From Eubacteriales bacterium (lineage in GTDB: Bacteria > Bacillota > Clostridia > Lachnospirales > Lachnospiraceae): 62,886 nt of DNA. The notes below the pieces were generated by a model. That model saw only the letters and a list, made by a program, of their open reading frames with translations, ran no database searches and was not told the DNA's origin. Location of the stretch: the NCBI GenBank assembly GCA_030536755.1, contig JAUNPJ010000011.1:1-62886 (forward strand). Direction: 5' to 3'. Positions 18,207 to 27,424 of this stretch are shown here, piece by piece. Each line of letters opens with the position of its first letter. Positions within the stretch are counted from its first letter, which is position 1. A program made the position numbers and the translations under genes.

Positions 18207-21200
18207 TTAAATCTTAATCTCAATCTGCTCTTCTGTGTCTCTCAGACTTCGCATAGGCTTTAATCGCCCATGGGAGAATTGTCCGATTGCGTCTGATAAG
18301 AACACATCCTTTTCGAATGTTCCGTTCTGAATACCTCCAAGAATCTTTGGCACTTCCTCTCGGATAATTTCTTTATATGCAATGGACATCTTCTCGTTAT
18401 CCCGGCAATCATAAATGGCAATAATCATATTAACCACATAATCAATATCAATGAGCCCGTCCATAAGGAGCTTCTTCACCTTGATTGCCTGATACAAATT
18501 ATCGTTGTTTGTTTCGACAGTATAATACTGCATTAACACACCAGATAAGATACCTGGCAGAGTACTATATATAGCATTCTTGGCCCATCTATTAATCGGT
18601 ACCGATTCGACAAGATCATCCTTGTTCTGATGGAAAGTCACAAAGTTTTTCAGGTATGATCTATCTCTTACTCGCATTAGGCGAATGATATCTACAACAA
18701 TACCGGTATACTTACGACCTGTACGAGAATATGCCTGAATATATTCGGCATTATTATTCGGCATACCGAAGAAATACATAATATTAAAGGAGTCCTCATC
18801 TACACCATGCGAAATTGTACTGGTCGCCAAAATAAGGTTTGTACTATCATATTTCTTACGATTTTCCTGAATATCGAAGAGTGTTTTTCTTACCGTCTGG
18901 AAATCGACATCACTCGTCATCTGCTCTACAACGAACTCAGGAATTCCCTTTGCCTGCAGGAAGTTATTACCCTGGTTCTTAAAGGCATTCTCAAGTTCCA
19001 TTGCATCTTGTTTTCGATTGTTATATACAAGTTCGATCCAGTAATCAAAGAGCATATTCTTGTACTCTTCTTCCGAAGCATCGAATCCTTTTTCACAAAG
19101 AGCCTGATATGATTCTTGCCAGTTTCGGATCATGCGATAAACAACCAGACGCATGATATAAACCGATTCCCACATTCCATCTGTGATGGATCTTCCATAT
19201 GGTGCATAACCGAGAATAATTCGTGTAATATCCTGTTCGTTGGTAAATGAATAGAAGTCTTCTCCATTTTTTACCGAAGGATACTCACAAGGGAATCTTC
19301 TTGCATCCATATGATAAAGATTTTTAATGTGTTCTTCATACATAGAGATAGTAGCTGTTGCACCAATAAAACGAATCTGTTTACGGTGCTCTGGCTTGAC
19401 CATCTTTCTGGCATAGTAATATAAGAAAGACTCGTAATGAGAATCGAATGTTCCAAGGCTCTCCTTGATTAAATGCATCTCATCCTGAATCATCAGTGTA
19501 GGAACAGGGTCCTTTAAGTAATTCACATTCTGAACATGTCCACTACAACCTGCACAAGTACATCTGGATCCAACAGAAAATCCATGTGTCGGACACCACT
19601 TCTTAACCTGTCCAAAAAGCATTTTGAATTCATTCGTTGTTCCAATCATGGACATCTTATCAATAGTACTTACAACTACCGATGGAAGATATCTATAAAT
19701 TTCACTATCGACAATAAAAAGTGGTAATGTTTCCATCTCACACTCTGGATTGTCACAGACGTGTTCAAGGACCCATCTCTCTTTATTAAATCGTACATTG
19801 ATTTGCTTCTTTCCACAGCATGGACAGGTATCAATAAATCTATAGTACTCATTCAAAGTTTCCTGATCACTTTCAAGAATAAGATCCAGATCCTGCTGCT
19901 GACCACCTCGACTACTTAATCGCTCCTTGATATCAATCTTATTCGGGGTGTTATTATTTCCTACATAGAATCCAACTCTAAATTCAGTCATCTCACGAAG
20001 AGCTGCGGATTCCGTACGAACCTTATTGGCCTTCATAATAATTGTAAGCACACGATCTAGCTGCTGCACAGCCAACAATCTAAGTGGATACTTTAAGAAT
20101 GCCGTAATACCCTGATTTTTTCCACGCAAACGATCAAAGAACATTGTAAATACTGTAATACCAAGGAATGCTTCGGTTTTGCCACCGCCGGTTGGAAAGT
20201 ACAGAAGATTTGCTACTTCAAGATCTGCAGCACTTAATGACGCATCCTCTCTATATTCACTACGAACTGCCTCTGCAAGCATAGATACAATAAACACAAT
20301 CTGGAAAAGTCTCCATCCTGTAATATTCTTCCTGCTTGCAGGATTTAGTTTAGTCTGGAAAGTCTTATTCATGTATGTAAATGCAGTCTTCACCGTATCT
20401 TTATACTCAATCAGATGAATTCCTGTTTCAAATCGATCAATTTCTCCTCTATAAGCAATCAATGCTTTCTGATATTTCTCTTTGGCCATAGCTGAAAGAT
20501 CTGGCAGTTGTTCGAATTCAGATTCACATCGTTCGTAATCCTCATTCATTCTGTCCAGGATGAAATTCAAATTCGTAATAGGATCATTAATCAATTTTTC
20601 AAATGTGACATATCCTTTTAAGTCATCCTTAGTTATCAAACGCTTCTGATAATACTTCGGAATATTGTCCGTTTGAATCTCACATACTCTTCCAGCATCA
20701 TCTTTCACATAACGAGCTGACGTATTTTCTGTAACTGCATAAATCGGATCCCTTTCCTTATATCCAGTACTAAAGTAATCCAATTTTATTTCCTGGAATT
20801 CAACATGCTCGTTTCCAGTAACAGTTATTCCTGCATCGAAAATCTTTGGTAAATATCCTACGTTTTTCCCATCATTAACTGGCGTCTTATTTACCATCTG
20901 AAGCAAAAAGCGCAGACTATCCCCTTCCTCAACAATATGGGTGAAAATATCCACTTTCCAGCTTGGATATACTGGCTCATTTTTGATTGTCAGTGCCTGT
21001 TCAAACTTCTCTTCTGAAACCAAATCTAAAAATGGAATTCTAGTCTTATTCACAATACGGATCTCCGGGCTGATCAAACTAGCAATTTCATTTAATTTAT
21101 TTTGAATCTGTGCCTCTAAATGAATATTAGATGTACCAAGCTCCGAAAGCGAAAGTTCAATCCCATCTCCAAATTTTTCTGCGATGTCGATCTTCTTGTA

Positions 21201-21614
21201 GGTAAGTGGCACAGAGATTTTTTTATCTGCATAAGTATCACTTAATTCAACAATATTGGCATAAGGATGCTTGTCCTTCTCCCTATACTTTTGCAGAATA
21301 TAATCAATCGTCATATCATAATCTGGCTGAATCATATAAAAGAATAATCCTCTCGGAATAATCCTTACAATACCCTGATTCTTCTTCACCACAAAAGACA
21401 AACTGATTGACGGAACACTCTCAAACTTAGTGCTACTATTTTCAGCATAACCACCTTGAAATGTTGTATCGATACGATTCTCTGCAAGCATTCCGACCAT
21501 AACTCGTTCAGCTGGATCGTCCTCCACAAAAGTATCAGGCAGATCTTTTCCAGATACTCGTTCTATATACTTTGACACGATATAATCGGCCATAATATTG
21601 TAATTATTTGCCAT
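18207..21614 (-). CDS. drmA: DrmA, SF2-like helicase of DISARM-type systems
   Basis: A 1135-residue protein. After a 450-residue N-terminal region come Walker A LLYFPTGGGKTEAFL (470-484), a cysteine-rich insert (CPCCGKK near 597, CDNPEC near 620, CPTHG and CTCAGC near 674-690), the Walker B variant IQDEMHLI (709-716), motif III IGATATIS, and the C-terminal lobe with STISHGVDED and YIQAYSRTGR (about 925-965). The zinc insert between helicase motifs and the GGGKT loop are typical of DrmA. DrmA-DrmB threads DNA and its entry is gated in characterised DISARM. Ten bases separate it from the upstream SF1 helicase gene, so it is the second gene of the operon. Confidence 0.88.
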   Translation of the reverse strand: MANNYNIMADYIVSKYIERVSGKDLPDTFVEDDPAERVMVGMLAENRIDTTFQGGYAENSSTKFESVPSISLSFVVKKNQGIVRIIPRGLFFYMIQPDYDMTIDYILQKYREKDKHPYANIVELSDTYADKKISVPLTYKKIDIAEKFGDGIELSLSELGTSNIHLEAQIQNKLNEIASLISPEIRIVNKTRIPFLDLVSEEKFEQALTIKNEPVYPSWKVDIFTHIVEEGDSLRFLLQMVNKTPVNDGKNVGYLPKIFDAGITVTGNEHVEFQEIKLDYFSTGYKERDPIYAVTENTSARYVKDDAGRVCEIQTDNIPKYYQKRLITKDDLKGYVTFEKLINDPITNLNFILDRMNEDYERCESEFEQLPDLSAMAKEKYQKALIAYRGEIDRFETGIHLIEYKDTVKTAFTYMNKTFQTKLNPASRKNITGWRLFQIVFIVSMLAEAVRSEYREDASLSAADLEVANLLYFPTGGGKTEAFLGITVFTMFFDRLRGKNQGITAFLKYPLRLLAVQQLDRVLTIIMKANKVRTESAALREMTEFRVGFYVGNNNTPNKIDIKERLSSRGGQQQDLDLILESDQETLNEYYRFIDTCPCCGKKQINVRFNKERWVLEHVCDNPECEMETLPLFIVDSEIYRYLPSVVVSTIDKMSMIGTTNEFKMLFGQVKKWCPTHGFSVGSRCTCAGCSGHVQNVNYLKDPVPTLMIQDEMHLIKESLGTFDSHYESFLYYYARKMVKPEHRKQIRFIGATATISMYEEHIKNLYHMDARRFPCEYPSVKNGEDFYSFTNEQDITRIILGYAPYGRSITDGMWESVYIMRLVVYRMIRNWQESYQALCEKGFDASEEEYKNMLFDYWIELVYNNRKQDAMELENAFKNQGNNFLQAKGIPEFVVEQMTSDVDFQTVRKTLFDIQENRKKYDSTNLILATSTISHGVDEDSFNIMYFFGMPNNNAEYIQAYSRTGRKYTGIVVDIIRLMRVRDRSYLKNFVTFHQNKDDLVESVPINRWAKNAIYSTLPGILSGVLMQYYTVETNNDNLYQAIKVKKLLMDGLIDIDYVVNMIIAIYDCRDNEKMSIAYKEIIREEVPKILGGIQNGTFEKDVFLSDAIGQFSHGRLKPMRSLRDTEEQIEIKI

Positions 21615-21624
21615 TGTTCATCAC

Positions 21625-23580
21625 CTATTTTTTTAATATTTCTTCCATTGGACTGCCCGGCTTTAAATCACTTAACACGTATAAAATGTCTCTTGCTCTT
21701 GAGCATGCTGTATAAATTGCACGCATCTGACTTTGAACCTGTGCCTGATCATCATCATCCATTCCCTTGATGGCATTCCACGAACTAATCTCTTTTTTAT
21801 AATAATTATCACCAAAGATGTAATTGTAAGGATATAAACCAGCAACAATTACCGCTTTAAAATCCAATCCTAACGAAGAGTCTATTGTAGATACTACAAC
21901 ACCATTAGTATCGCTATATCTCTTACGGTCGAAGGCTCCATCTAACGAAGACGTGATTAAGGAATAGGGTATGTCTTCTTCGTTCAATGCCTTCTCAAGC
22001 CAATATAAGAAATAGTACTTGATAAGTTTATGTTGTTTATATGGGAATAAAACTGCAATCTCGGAATAGCTTAGTTTGTATTTCTGCGCAATCTCCTTTA
22101 TTGCATCAACAGTTTTCTGAGTAATGTCTATTCGACTCAAACCGGTTTTAACATTAAGAGCCAATGTCTTATTCTCACCAACTTCAAAAGAATCATATTC
22201 AAATTCTTTGAAGTTTATCAGATCCAACATTTTCATTCGCTCATTCATATGCTGAAGCATATGACATAAGTACAAACCAATCTGCTTACTATTTCTGTAA
22301 TTCTTGCGAATGTATTTAACTCGTCCTGTAAAATCCAAAGTAACGCCAGCAATCTTCTTCCAAGGGACATCTCCCCGTCTACTCTTCTTTCTAACAGTCT
22401 GATTCAGATCACCAGCCATAAGAAATGTATTGTCCTCAGAATCTTCTAAGAGCAAATAGCATAGTTCCAGATACTGTGGATCAAAAATTTGTACCTCATC
22501 AATAAAAATTGCTTTGAATCTCAATTTCAATCTTCCAGTTTTTACGAGATTGATGCAGTTTTGAATCTCCTCTGGAGTAGCAATGTTGTCTGCACATCTT
22601 GCATTTAAGCATTCCTCGTAAATCTTTTTCACCAGTTTATGGAATGTCATGATATGCAAATTGGAATCATCTCCAAAATTGGCACAGCTTCTTTTAAAAC
22701 AATATGCATCTGCAAGATTGCTGTTATAACAGGTAAGCAAGATATTAGACTCTTTATACATGCTGGCATATTTAAATGCTTTAGAAAGAAGAAGAACACT
22801 TTTTCCAGCTCCTGGATTTGCAAGAATTACTCTATGCCCACGTCCCATGTCATTTACTTGACCAACCTGATAGTCATCCAGGAAAAAAGTTTTGTACTCC
22901 AATTCATCTCCAGTAATTCTCAGCTCTTCTTCTGTATGAATTTTGTTAGCTACTGGAACTTTTACATCTTCAATTTCATTCATCACTACAGTATATTCCG
23001 GAGCCAATCGTTCGAAGATTGCTTTCTGTTCAATCTCTGTCATCTGCTTGAAATTTGGATCATATTCTTTTCTAATATTGGAAAATATTTTTAGATCTGT
23101 CACATGCTTCTCTTTTCCTTCTGAATCCATCGGGTGAAAAAATTTGTACGAAGCATATGTAGCTAAACGTTTTCTCTGAGCTTCTGTAATTTCTCTTCCG
23201 TCGGTTGTCTCTTCCGGGAAAAGAATAATATGCTTGTATGGAAACTTAAGGACTTTATAATCACCGGTTCTAACGATAAGCATCTTAGATTCCAAGAGTC
23301 TCTCATAGATTTTATCTTCGATCATATTCACATACATAATATATGTATCAATCATTGATCCATCTACTTTTCCCTGATATGTTGAAAAAGTGATTAGCCC
23401 CTCACTCGGCGAAATGTACAATCCCATTTTAACCTTGTCTGAACTCATTCTTAACGGATCAATATCTACAGCGAAATGGCCATCCTTTAAATTTCTGGAT
23501 GCATTTCGCAGCAATACCTTTTCGCCTTGTGAAATATGCTCTTTTTTTGAATAATCTCTTGGCCATAAACGAATCGGCAT
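21625..23580 (-). CDS. SF1 UvrD/Rep-like helicase, first gene of the defence operon
   Basis: A 651-residue protein. The first 230 residues have no recognised nuclease motif but resemble NERD-like regions in other helicases. Walker A is ANPGAGKSVLLL (254-265), Walker B is IFIDEVQIFD (358-367), and the C-terminal lobe carries STIDSSLGLDFKAVIVAG and YTACSRARDILYVL. It should be a 3'-5' DNA translocase or helicase. It opens the operon, with GGAGGG ribosome site and a recognisable -10 upstream. It is the second SF1 helicase of the operon; such a protein is not part of class 1 or 2 DISARM. Confidence 0.85.
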   Translation of the reverse strand: MPIRLWPRDYSKKEHISQGEKVLLRNASRNLKDGHFAVDIDPLRMSSDKVKMGLYISPSEGLITFSTYQGKVDGSMIDTYIMYVNMIEDKIYERLLESKMLIVRTGDYKVLKFPYKHIILFPEETTDGREITEAQRKRLATYASYKFFHPMDSEGKEKHVTDLKIFSNIRKEYDPNFKQMTEIEQKAIFERLAPEYTVVMNEIEDVKVPVANKIHTEEELRITGDELEYKTFFLDDYQVGQVNDMGRGHRVILANPGAGKSVLLLSKAFKYASMYKESNILLTCYNSNLADAYCFKRSCANFGDDSNLHIMTFHKLVKKIYEECLNARCADNIATPEEIQNCINLVKTGRLKLRFKAIFIDEVQIFDPQYLELCYLLLEDSEDNTFLMAGDLNQTVRKKSRRGDVPWKKIAGVTLDFTGRVKYIRKNYRNSKQIGLYLCHMLQHMNERMKMLDLINFKEFEYDSFEVGENKTLALNVKTGLSRIDITQKTVDAIKEIAQKYKLSYSEIAVLFPYKQHKLIKYYFLYWLEKALNEEDIPYSLITSSLDGAFDRKRYSDTNGVVVSTIDSSLGLDFKAVIVAGLYPYNYIFGDNYYKKEISSWNAIKGMDDDDQAQVQSQMRAIYTACSRARDILYVLSDLKPGSPMEEILKK

Positions 23581-23624
23581 GTCCTATTCCCTCCACATGC
23601 TCAATAAAACTTGCATAATAATTT

Positions 23625-23630
23625 ATTATA
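23625..23630 (-). promoter_or_regulatory. Candidate -10 box of the defence operon
   Basis: On the minus strand a perfect TATAAT lies 44 bases before the SF1 helicase ATG, within an AT-rich stretch. No good -35 hexamer is present at 16-18 bases, so the promoter may need an activator or be weak at rest. This is the only good promoter seen for the 21-kb operon. Confidence 0.45.
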
Positions 23631-23862
23631 ACATATAATGTATGTTTTAGCTTAGCAATCTGTGCAATTTTGACAAAAAGCAAGCCTTTATAATTGCACA
23701 AAAGGCAAGCATAAAACATTTACACTTGCCCATAACAACTTAAACCATATTCACAAAGACGTTATGGATTACCATTCAAACTCTTCTTCGAGTAATTTTT
23801 CTTAAGCTTCTGATACCCAACAGCAGGTAAGTATTTTTCAGCTCCGCCTCTTCAATCACCAT

Positions 23863-23952
23863 CTATGCAACAACTGCGATAATTGAAAAAGGTCCATATG
23901 CTATTCCTGATTTTTCTCTCATCTCACATTTTCTACTAATTTCCTTAAACAT
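23863..23952 (-). CDS. Possible 29-residue peptide; the rest of the gap looks degenerate
   Basis: The 364-base gap between the defence operon and the element backbone (23581-23944) holds a short frame MFKEISRKCEMREKSGIAYG ending FSIIAVVA, preceded by AGGAGG. A second scrap (MVIEEAELKNTYLLLGIRSL) follows it in the same frame after a TAG. Both look like pieces of decayed genes rather than a functional protein. The gap also has a GCCTTT-AAAGGC hairpin near 23682-23706. Confidence 0.3.
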   Translation of the reverse strand: MFKEISRKCEMREKSGIAYGPFSIIAVVA

Positions 23953-24208
23953 ATCCCATCCTCCTAAAAATCAAACTCATCCGGATCCATCCTGCTTCTT
24001 CCAGCACTTCTCTTCTTTCTTCCGGATCCATAAACTCTAACTCATCGTAATCAAGCCCTGCCTCAACAAATACATCTGTTTCGTCATCATCGTCGAATGA
24101 ATCAGATTCTCCGCTCTTCAGCATTTCATCCATAAACTGAGCAGCTCTCTCGAATACATCCAAACGTCCATCCCGGTTAAAATCAAACATCTTATCAAAT
24201 CCAAACAT
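23945..24208 (-). pseudogene. Small acidic element protein, C-terminus frameshifted
   Basis: The protein starts MFGFDKMFDFNRDGRLDVFE, a pattern familiar from small acidic proteins of Clostridia integrative elements that usually end in a DPDxFDF tail. Here the frame leaves that pattern after EEAG and continues WIRMSLIFRRMGYV. Adding one base near 23988 restores AGLDPDEFDF followed by TAG just before the AGGAGG of the next gene. So a one-base deletion probably altered the last residues. The function of the family is unknown. The gene follows ssb, and a good ribosome site (GGGAGGA) precedes it. Confidence 0.65.
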
Positions 24209-24229
24209 AATTTATCCTCCCAAATCTCT

Positions 24230-24667
24230 TTATGAAAATGGCAATTCATCATCGATGTTATCCGGAATAGTCATGAATCCATTTGCATCCGAAGGTGCTG
24301 ATGATGATCTGCTGTAATTACCCTGACCACCATTTCCTGCTGCAGCTGCTTTGCTTTCCACAAACTCCTACTCCTCTACAACAATGTCCGTTGTATAAAC
24401 TTTCTGGCCATCACGATTCGTGTAACTACCGGTTTGAATTCTTCCGGTTAATACGATCTTTGTTCCCTGGCGCAGATATTTCTCTGCAAATTCTGCGTTA
24501 CACCCGAAGGCAACACAGCCGATGAAGTCTGCACTCTGCTCACCGTCTCTTTTGAATCTGCGATCAACTGCGATGGTATATCTTGCAACTGCAGTAGAAT
24601 TCTCCCCAGCGCCATACCTTACTTCCGGATCTCTGGTCAATCGTCCCATCAGAATTACTTTATTCAT
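24230..24667 (-). pseudogene. ssb: Single-stranded DNA-binding protein interrupted by an amber stop
   Basis: From the ATG at 24667 the frame encodes an SSB OB-fold starting MNKVILMGRLTRDPEVRYG, with FIGCVAFGCNAEFAEKYL, and reaches VVEE at a TAG (24368-24370). The same frame then continues through EFVESKAAAAGNGGQ to the classic acidic tip DDELPFS and TAA at 24230. A single CAG-to-TAG change would explain this (VEEQEFVESK is typical). The truncated product keeps the DNA-binding fold but loses the tip that recruits partner proteins. The start overlaps the HIRAN gene by 8 bases. Part of the mobile-element backbone. Confidence 0.85.
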
Positions 24668-25004
24668 CGACTGCTTCCTCCATCTTCTTATGTTTGTTAT
24701 CAATCAGACTCTTCTTACTGAGACTGCAGATCGTTCCATGTGGTGTTACCAGGACAACCTTGGCCTTTGCAGTGTCACCGATCTTGTCATAGATGCGTCC
24801 GGCACTCATGCTCTCACCAATGACGGTGTGTGCGCTATTTGCCACATGTCCAATCTCGCCAAGTCCCTCCTTCTTTACAACGATAGCCTCTTTATCGAAC
24901 TTGTTATCCGGTTCCTTCTTAAGTTTCAGTTTCATTCCTGGCTTCAGGAATTCGTTGCCGTGATAATACTTGGTTCCTGTCAGTGTGAAATAAATCTTTC
25001 TCAT
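24660..25004 (-). CDS. HIRAN-domain protein
   Basis: A 114-residue protein starting MRKIYFTLTGTKYYHG, with KPGMKLKLKKEPDNKFDKEAIVV and GEIGHVANSAHTV, matching the HIRAN fold that binds DNA 3' ends or damaged DNA in larger helicases. Standalone HIRAN proteins are common beside ssb on Clostridia integrative elements. It is probably an accessory DNA-processing protein for element maintenance. It is upstream of ssb, with overlapping ends. Confidence 0.8.
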   Translation of the reverse strand: MRKIYFTLTGTKYYHGNEFLKPGMKLKLKKEPDNKFDKEAIVVKKEGLGEIGHVANSAHTVIGESMSAGRIYDKIGDTAKAKVVLVTPHGTICSLSKKSLIDNKHKKMEEAVDE

Positions 25005-25016
25005 CGCCCTTCCTCC

Positions 25017-25118
25017 TTAGTCTTCCATAAATTCAAAATATTCTTTATCGCTGGCAAATAAAATGTACTTGCCATCTACGTATCCCATGTATCCGTTGCT
25101 TGTAACATATCCCTTCAT
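25017..25118 (-). CDS. 33-residue conserved element peptide
   Basis: A short gene with a strong AAGGAGG ribosome site seven bases before its ATG, encoding MKGYVTSNGYMGYVDGKYIL and ending FASDKEYFEFMED. It looks like the small Gly/Tyr-rich proteins found beside HIRAN and ssb genes in Lachnospiraceae elements. It is the first gene of the leftward set, 12 bases before the HIRAN gene. Function unknown. Confidence 0.6.
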   Translation of the reverse strand: MKGYVTSNGYMGYVDGKYILFASDKEYFEFMED

Positions 25119-25482
25119 TTGCCGTCCTCCTTGATTCCTTTTCTGATGCTACCAGTTTACAACAAATAGCTGTGCAAAAATCCTGACAACCAACCGGTCT
25201 CCGAGGGGTTTTGTGCCCAAATCTACCCTATCCGGGCAATTTTTCAGAGCATTTTCGAAAATGTGTCTAAACTTCCCCTGACATTTTTGTATTTAGTAGT
25301 TGAGGGATAGAGAATAGCAAGGACAGGAAATGTCATGACATTCCACTTCCGAGCATTCGCCACAAGACCGGGACCCTACCCAATCTTCACGCAAGCTACG
25401 AGCTTTGCGAAGACAGCCGTGACCGAGATGAAGCGCAGCGTAATCGAGGTTGAAAGCTCTGTTCCTCAGAAAGGAGATTTAC
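25119..25482. other. Divergent intergenic region, probable oriT of the element
   Basis: This 364-base non-coding region separates leftward ssb-side genes from rightward mobC-relaxase, the usual place for an origin of transfer. It contains a perfect 14-base palindrome AATGTCATGACATT at 25329-25342 and a near-perfect hairpin CGCAAGCT-ACG-AGCTTTGCG at 25390-25409, followed by a GC-rich tract just before mobC. The nick site cannot be assigned from sequence alone. Promoters for both directions must also lie here. Confidence 0.5.
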
Positions 25483-25812
25483 ATGGCTAACAGAACCAGA
25501 GATATCCCAATTCAGTTTTTTGTAACCGCTGAAGAGAAAAAGATGATTCGTAAGAAAATGATCCTGTCCAAAACAGCAAATATGGGAGCCTATCTTCGCA
25601 AGATGGCTATTGATGGAATCATCGTAAACACAGATACGACTTACCTTGAGAAACAATTTTATGAGATGCACAAGATCGGTGTGAACGTAAACCAGCTGGC
25701 AAGGCTTGCCAATTCCACTGGTGCTGTTACACCGGAAGAGATGAAAGAATTGAAGGGGATGATAAAAGAGCTATGGCATATATTAAGATCTTCGGCATCA
25801 AATCTACAGTAA
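25483..25812 (+). CDS. mobC: MobC-type relaxosome accessory protein
   Basis: A 109-residue protein starting MANRTRDIPIQFFVTAEEKK with an N-terminal ribbon-helix-helix-like segment and a helical C-terminus (LEKQFYEMHKIGVNVNQLARL), as in MobC proteins that bind oriT and help the relaxase nick. The ATG at 25483 has AAAGGAG eight bases upstream; an upstream TTG is less likely. Its 3' end overlaps the relaxase gene by 40 bases, so translation is coupled. Confidence 0.85.
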   Translation: MANRTRDIPIQFFVTAEEKKMIRKKMILSKTANMGAYLRKMAIDGIIVNTDTTYLEKQFYEMHKIGVNVNQLARLANSTGAVTPEEMKELKGMIKELWHILRSSASNLQ

Positions 25813-27152
25813 AGAAAGCTATCGGTTATATCACGAATCCGGATAAAACCGATGACCAGAACCTGGTTTCTTCCTATGGCTGTTCACCGGAAACTGCCGA
25901 TCTGACATTTGCTATGACTGCAAAGCTTGGAAAAGATAATGTGATGGAGAAAGGAGACAACCTTGCCTGGCATATGATCATTTCCTTCAAACCAGGTGAA
26001 ATTACAGATCCGAATGTCGCTCATGAAGTTGCAACAAAAATTGCTGATGCAACGCTGAAAGGGAAACATGAGTATGTTCTTTCCACTCACATTGATAAAG
26101 ATCATGTCCATTGCCATCTGATTTTTAACGCAACAAATTTTGTGGATTACCACAAATACGTTTCCAACAAACGGAACTATCACAAGATCTGTAAACTCAG
26201 CAATCGCATTTGCCGGGAATATGGTCTGGAAGAGTCCATGCCCACCGGACAGAAAGCAAAATCATATAAGGAAAATATGGAGTACAAACGCGGAAACAGC
26301 TGGAAAGCAAAACTCAAATATAACGTGGACCGTGCCATTTGGTCTTCCGTTTCCTTTGATGAATTTCTGATGAAGATGAAAGAAGCAGGATATGAAATCC
26401 GGCAGGGAAAGTATCTGGCTTTCCGTGCTCCTGATCAGAAACATTTCACCAATGTCAAAACTCTGGGAGCCTATTATGCGGAAGACAGCATCCTAAGACG
26501 TCTGGAGAAGAATCGTCATAAGGCACGCATTCCTCAAAATGCATCATTCAAAATAAGGATGTTTGTACAGATGACCTCCTATGTTGCGGAAGGCAATCGC
26601 CCTGGCTTTGAACAGTGGGCCAGAAAAAATAATCTGAAAGAGGCAGCCAAGACTTTCAGTTATCTTTCACAGCACAATCTATTGAACTATGAAGAATTCC
26701 AAAATCACATTTCTGATCTGGAGGCTTCCATTCAAGCTGCGGATGATCAGATCCTTCAAACACAAAAAGCTATTCTAAATCAGAAGATTATTAAGAAGCG
26801 CTGTGAAGTCTATCGTGCATGTCGTGATGTGGTTCGTGCTGAGAAGGATGCTCCGGACAAAGCACTCTACCGCAAACAACATCAGGCAGAATATCAGCTG
26901 CATGATGTCACTTTAAAAGAACTGGCTGAACTTGGTATTCACAAACTTCCGTCTTCCGAAAAGCTGCAGCAACAGCAGCTGGAACTGGAAGAAGAACTTG
27001 CCTCTGCCAAAAAAGAAAAGCAGGATCTCCAAAAACAACAGAAGACCCTGCAGGTGATTGAACATAATTTTGATGCTATGATCCGTGAAGCCGGCATAAA
27101 GATTCCGGAGAAAGAGCCATCACCAAAAACACAGGAGGACATATTATCATGA
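25773..27152 (+). CDS. MobA/VirD2-type relaxase
   Basis: A 459-residue relaxase starting MAYIKIFGIKSTVKKAIGYI. The histidine cluster HIDKDHVHCH (about 109-118) is motif III that binds the metal, and a Tyr near residue 19 is a candidate nucleophile. The C-terminal third is coiled coil (repeated QQQLELEEELASAKKE). This is the MOBP-like relaxase of Tn1549-type elements; it nicks oriT and pilots the strand through a type IV secretion channel. No coupling protein or secretion gene is present in the window, so transfer would need a helper element. Confidence 0.9.
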   Translation: MAYIKIFGIKSTVKKAIGYITNPDKTDDQNLVSSYGCSPETADLTFAMTAKLGKDNVMEKGDNLAWHMIISFKPGEITDPNVAHEVATKIADATLKGKHEYVLSTHIDKDHVHCHLIFNATNFVDYHKYVSNKRNYHKICKLSNRICREYGLEESMPTGQKAKSYKENMEYKRGNSWKAKLKYNVDRAIWSSVSFDEFLMKMKEAGYEIRQGKYLAFRAPDQKHFTNVKTLGAYYAEDSILRRLEKNRHKARIPQNASFKIRMFVQMTSYVAEGNRPGFEQWARKNNLKEAAKTFSYLSQHNLLNYEEFQNHISDLEASIQAADDQILQTQKAILNQKIIKKRCEVYRACRDVVRAEKDAPDKALYRKQHQAEYQLHDVTLKELAELGIHKLPSSEKLQQQQLELEEELASAKKEKQDLQKQQKTLQVIEHNFDAMIREAGIKIPEKEPSPKTQEDILS

Positions 27153-27424
27153 TCACCATCGGAACACGAATCAAATATCTCCGTATGAAACACGGAATGA
27201 CAATGAAATATCTCGGACAGATGATTGGCTTCCCTGCAGCCAGCGCCGATGTCAGGATCTCTCAATACGAGAACGATTCCCGTACTCCCAAGCCTGAATT
27301 GATTCGCAAGCTTGCTGATGTGCTTGAAATTGCTCCGGAGTATTTATCGATCCCCGTACCATCAACACCAGAAGAAATTAAGGTGATAGAATTCTGGCAG
27401 GAAGAATTATCTTCCAGTGATTAA
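27149..27424 (+). CDS. XRE-family helix-turn-helix regulator
   Basis: A 91-residue protein: IGTRIKYLRMKHGMTMKYLG, then ISQYENDSRTPKPELIRKLA give a Cro/CI-type HTH over residues 3-60. It overlaps the relaxase stop by four bases (ATGA), so it is the last gene of the mobilization operon and probably regulates it. Confidence 0.85.
   Translation: MITIGTRIKYLRMKHGMTMKYLGQMIGFPAASADVRISQYENDSRTPKPELIRKLADVLEIAPEYLSIPVPSTPEEIKVIEFWQEELSSSD

Noticed and set aside
2008-23580. Canonical class 1 or class 2 DISARM
   Set aside because: DrmC is absent, no cytosine methylase or DrmE is seen, and five additional proteins are present.
23669-23690. Plus-strand TTGACA...TATAAT pair near 23.67 kb
   Set aside because: The hexamers are only 13 bases apart and no plus-strand gene follows.
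23459-23719. 86-residue open frame across the start of the SF1 helicase
   Set aside because: It overlaps the 5' end of the helicase gene and its promoter in another frame, and the sequence is not protein-like.
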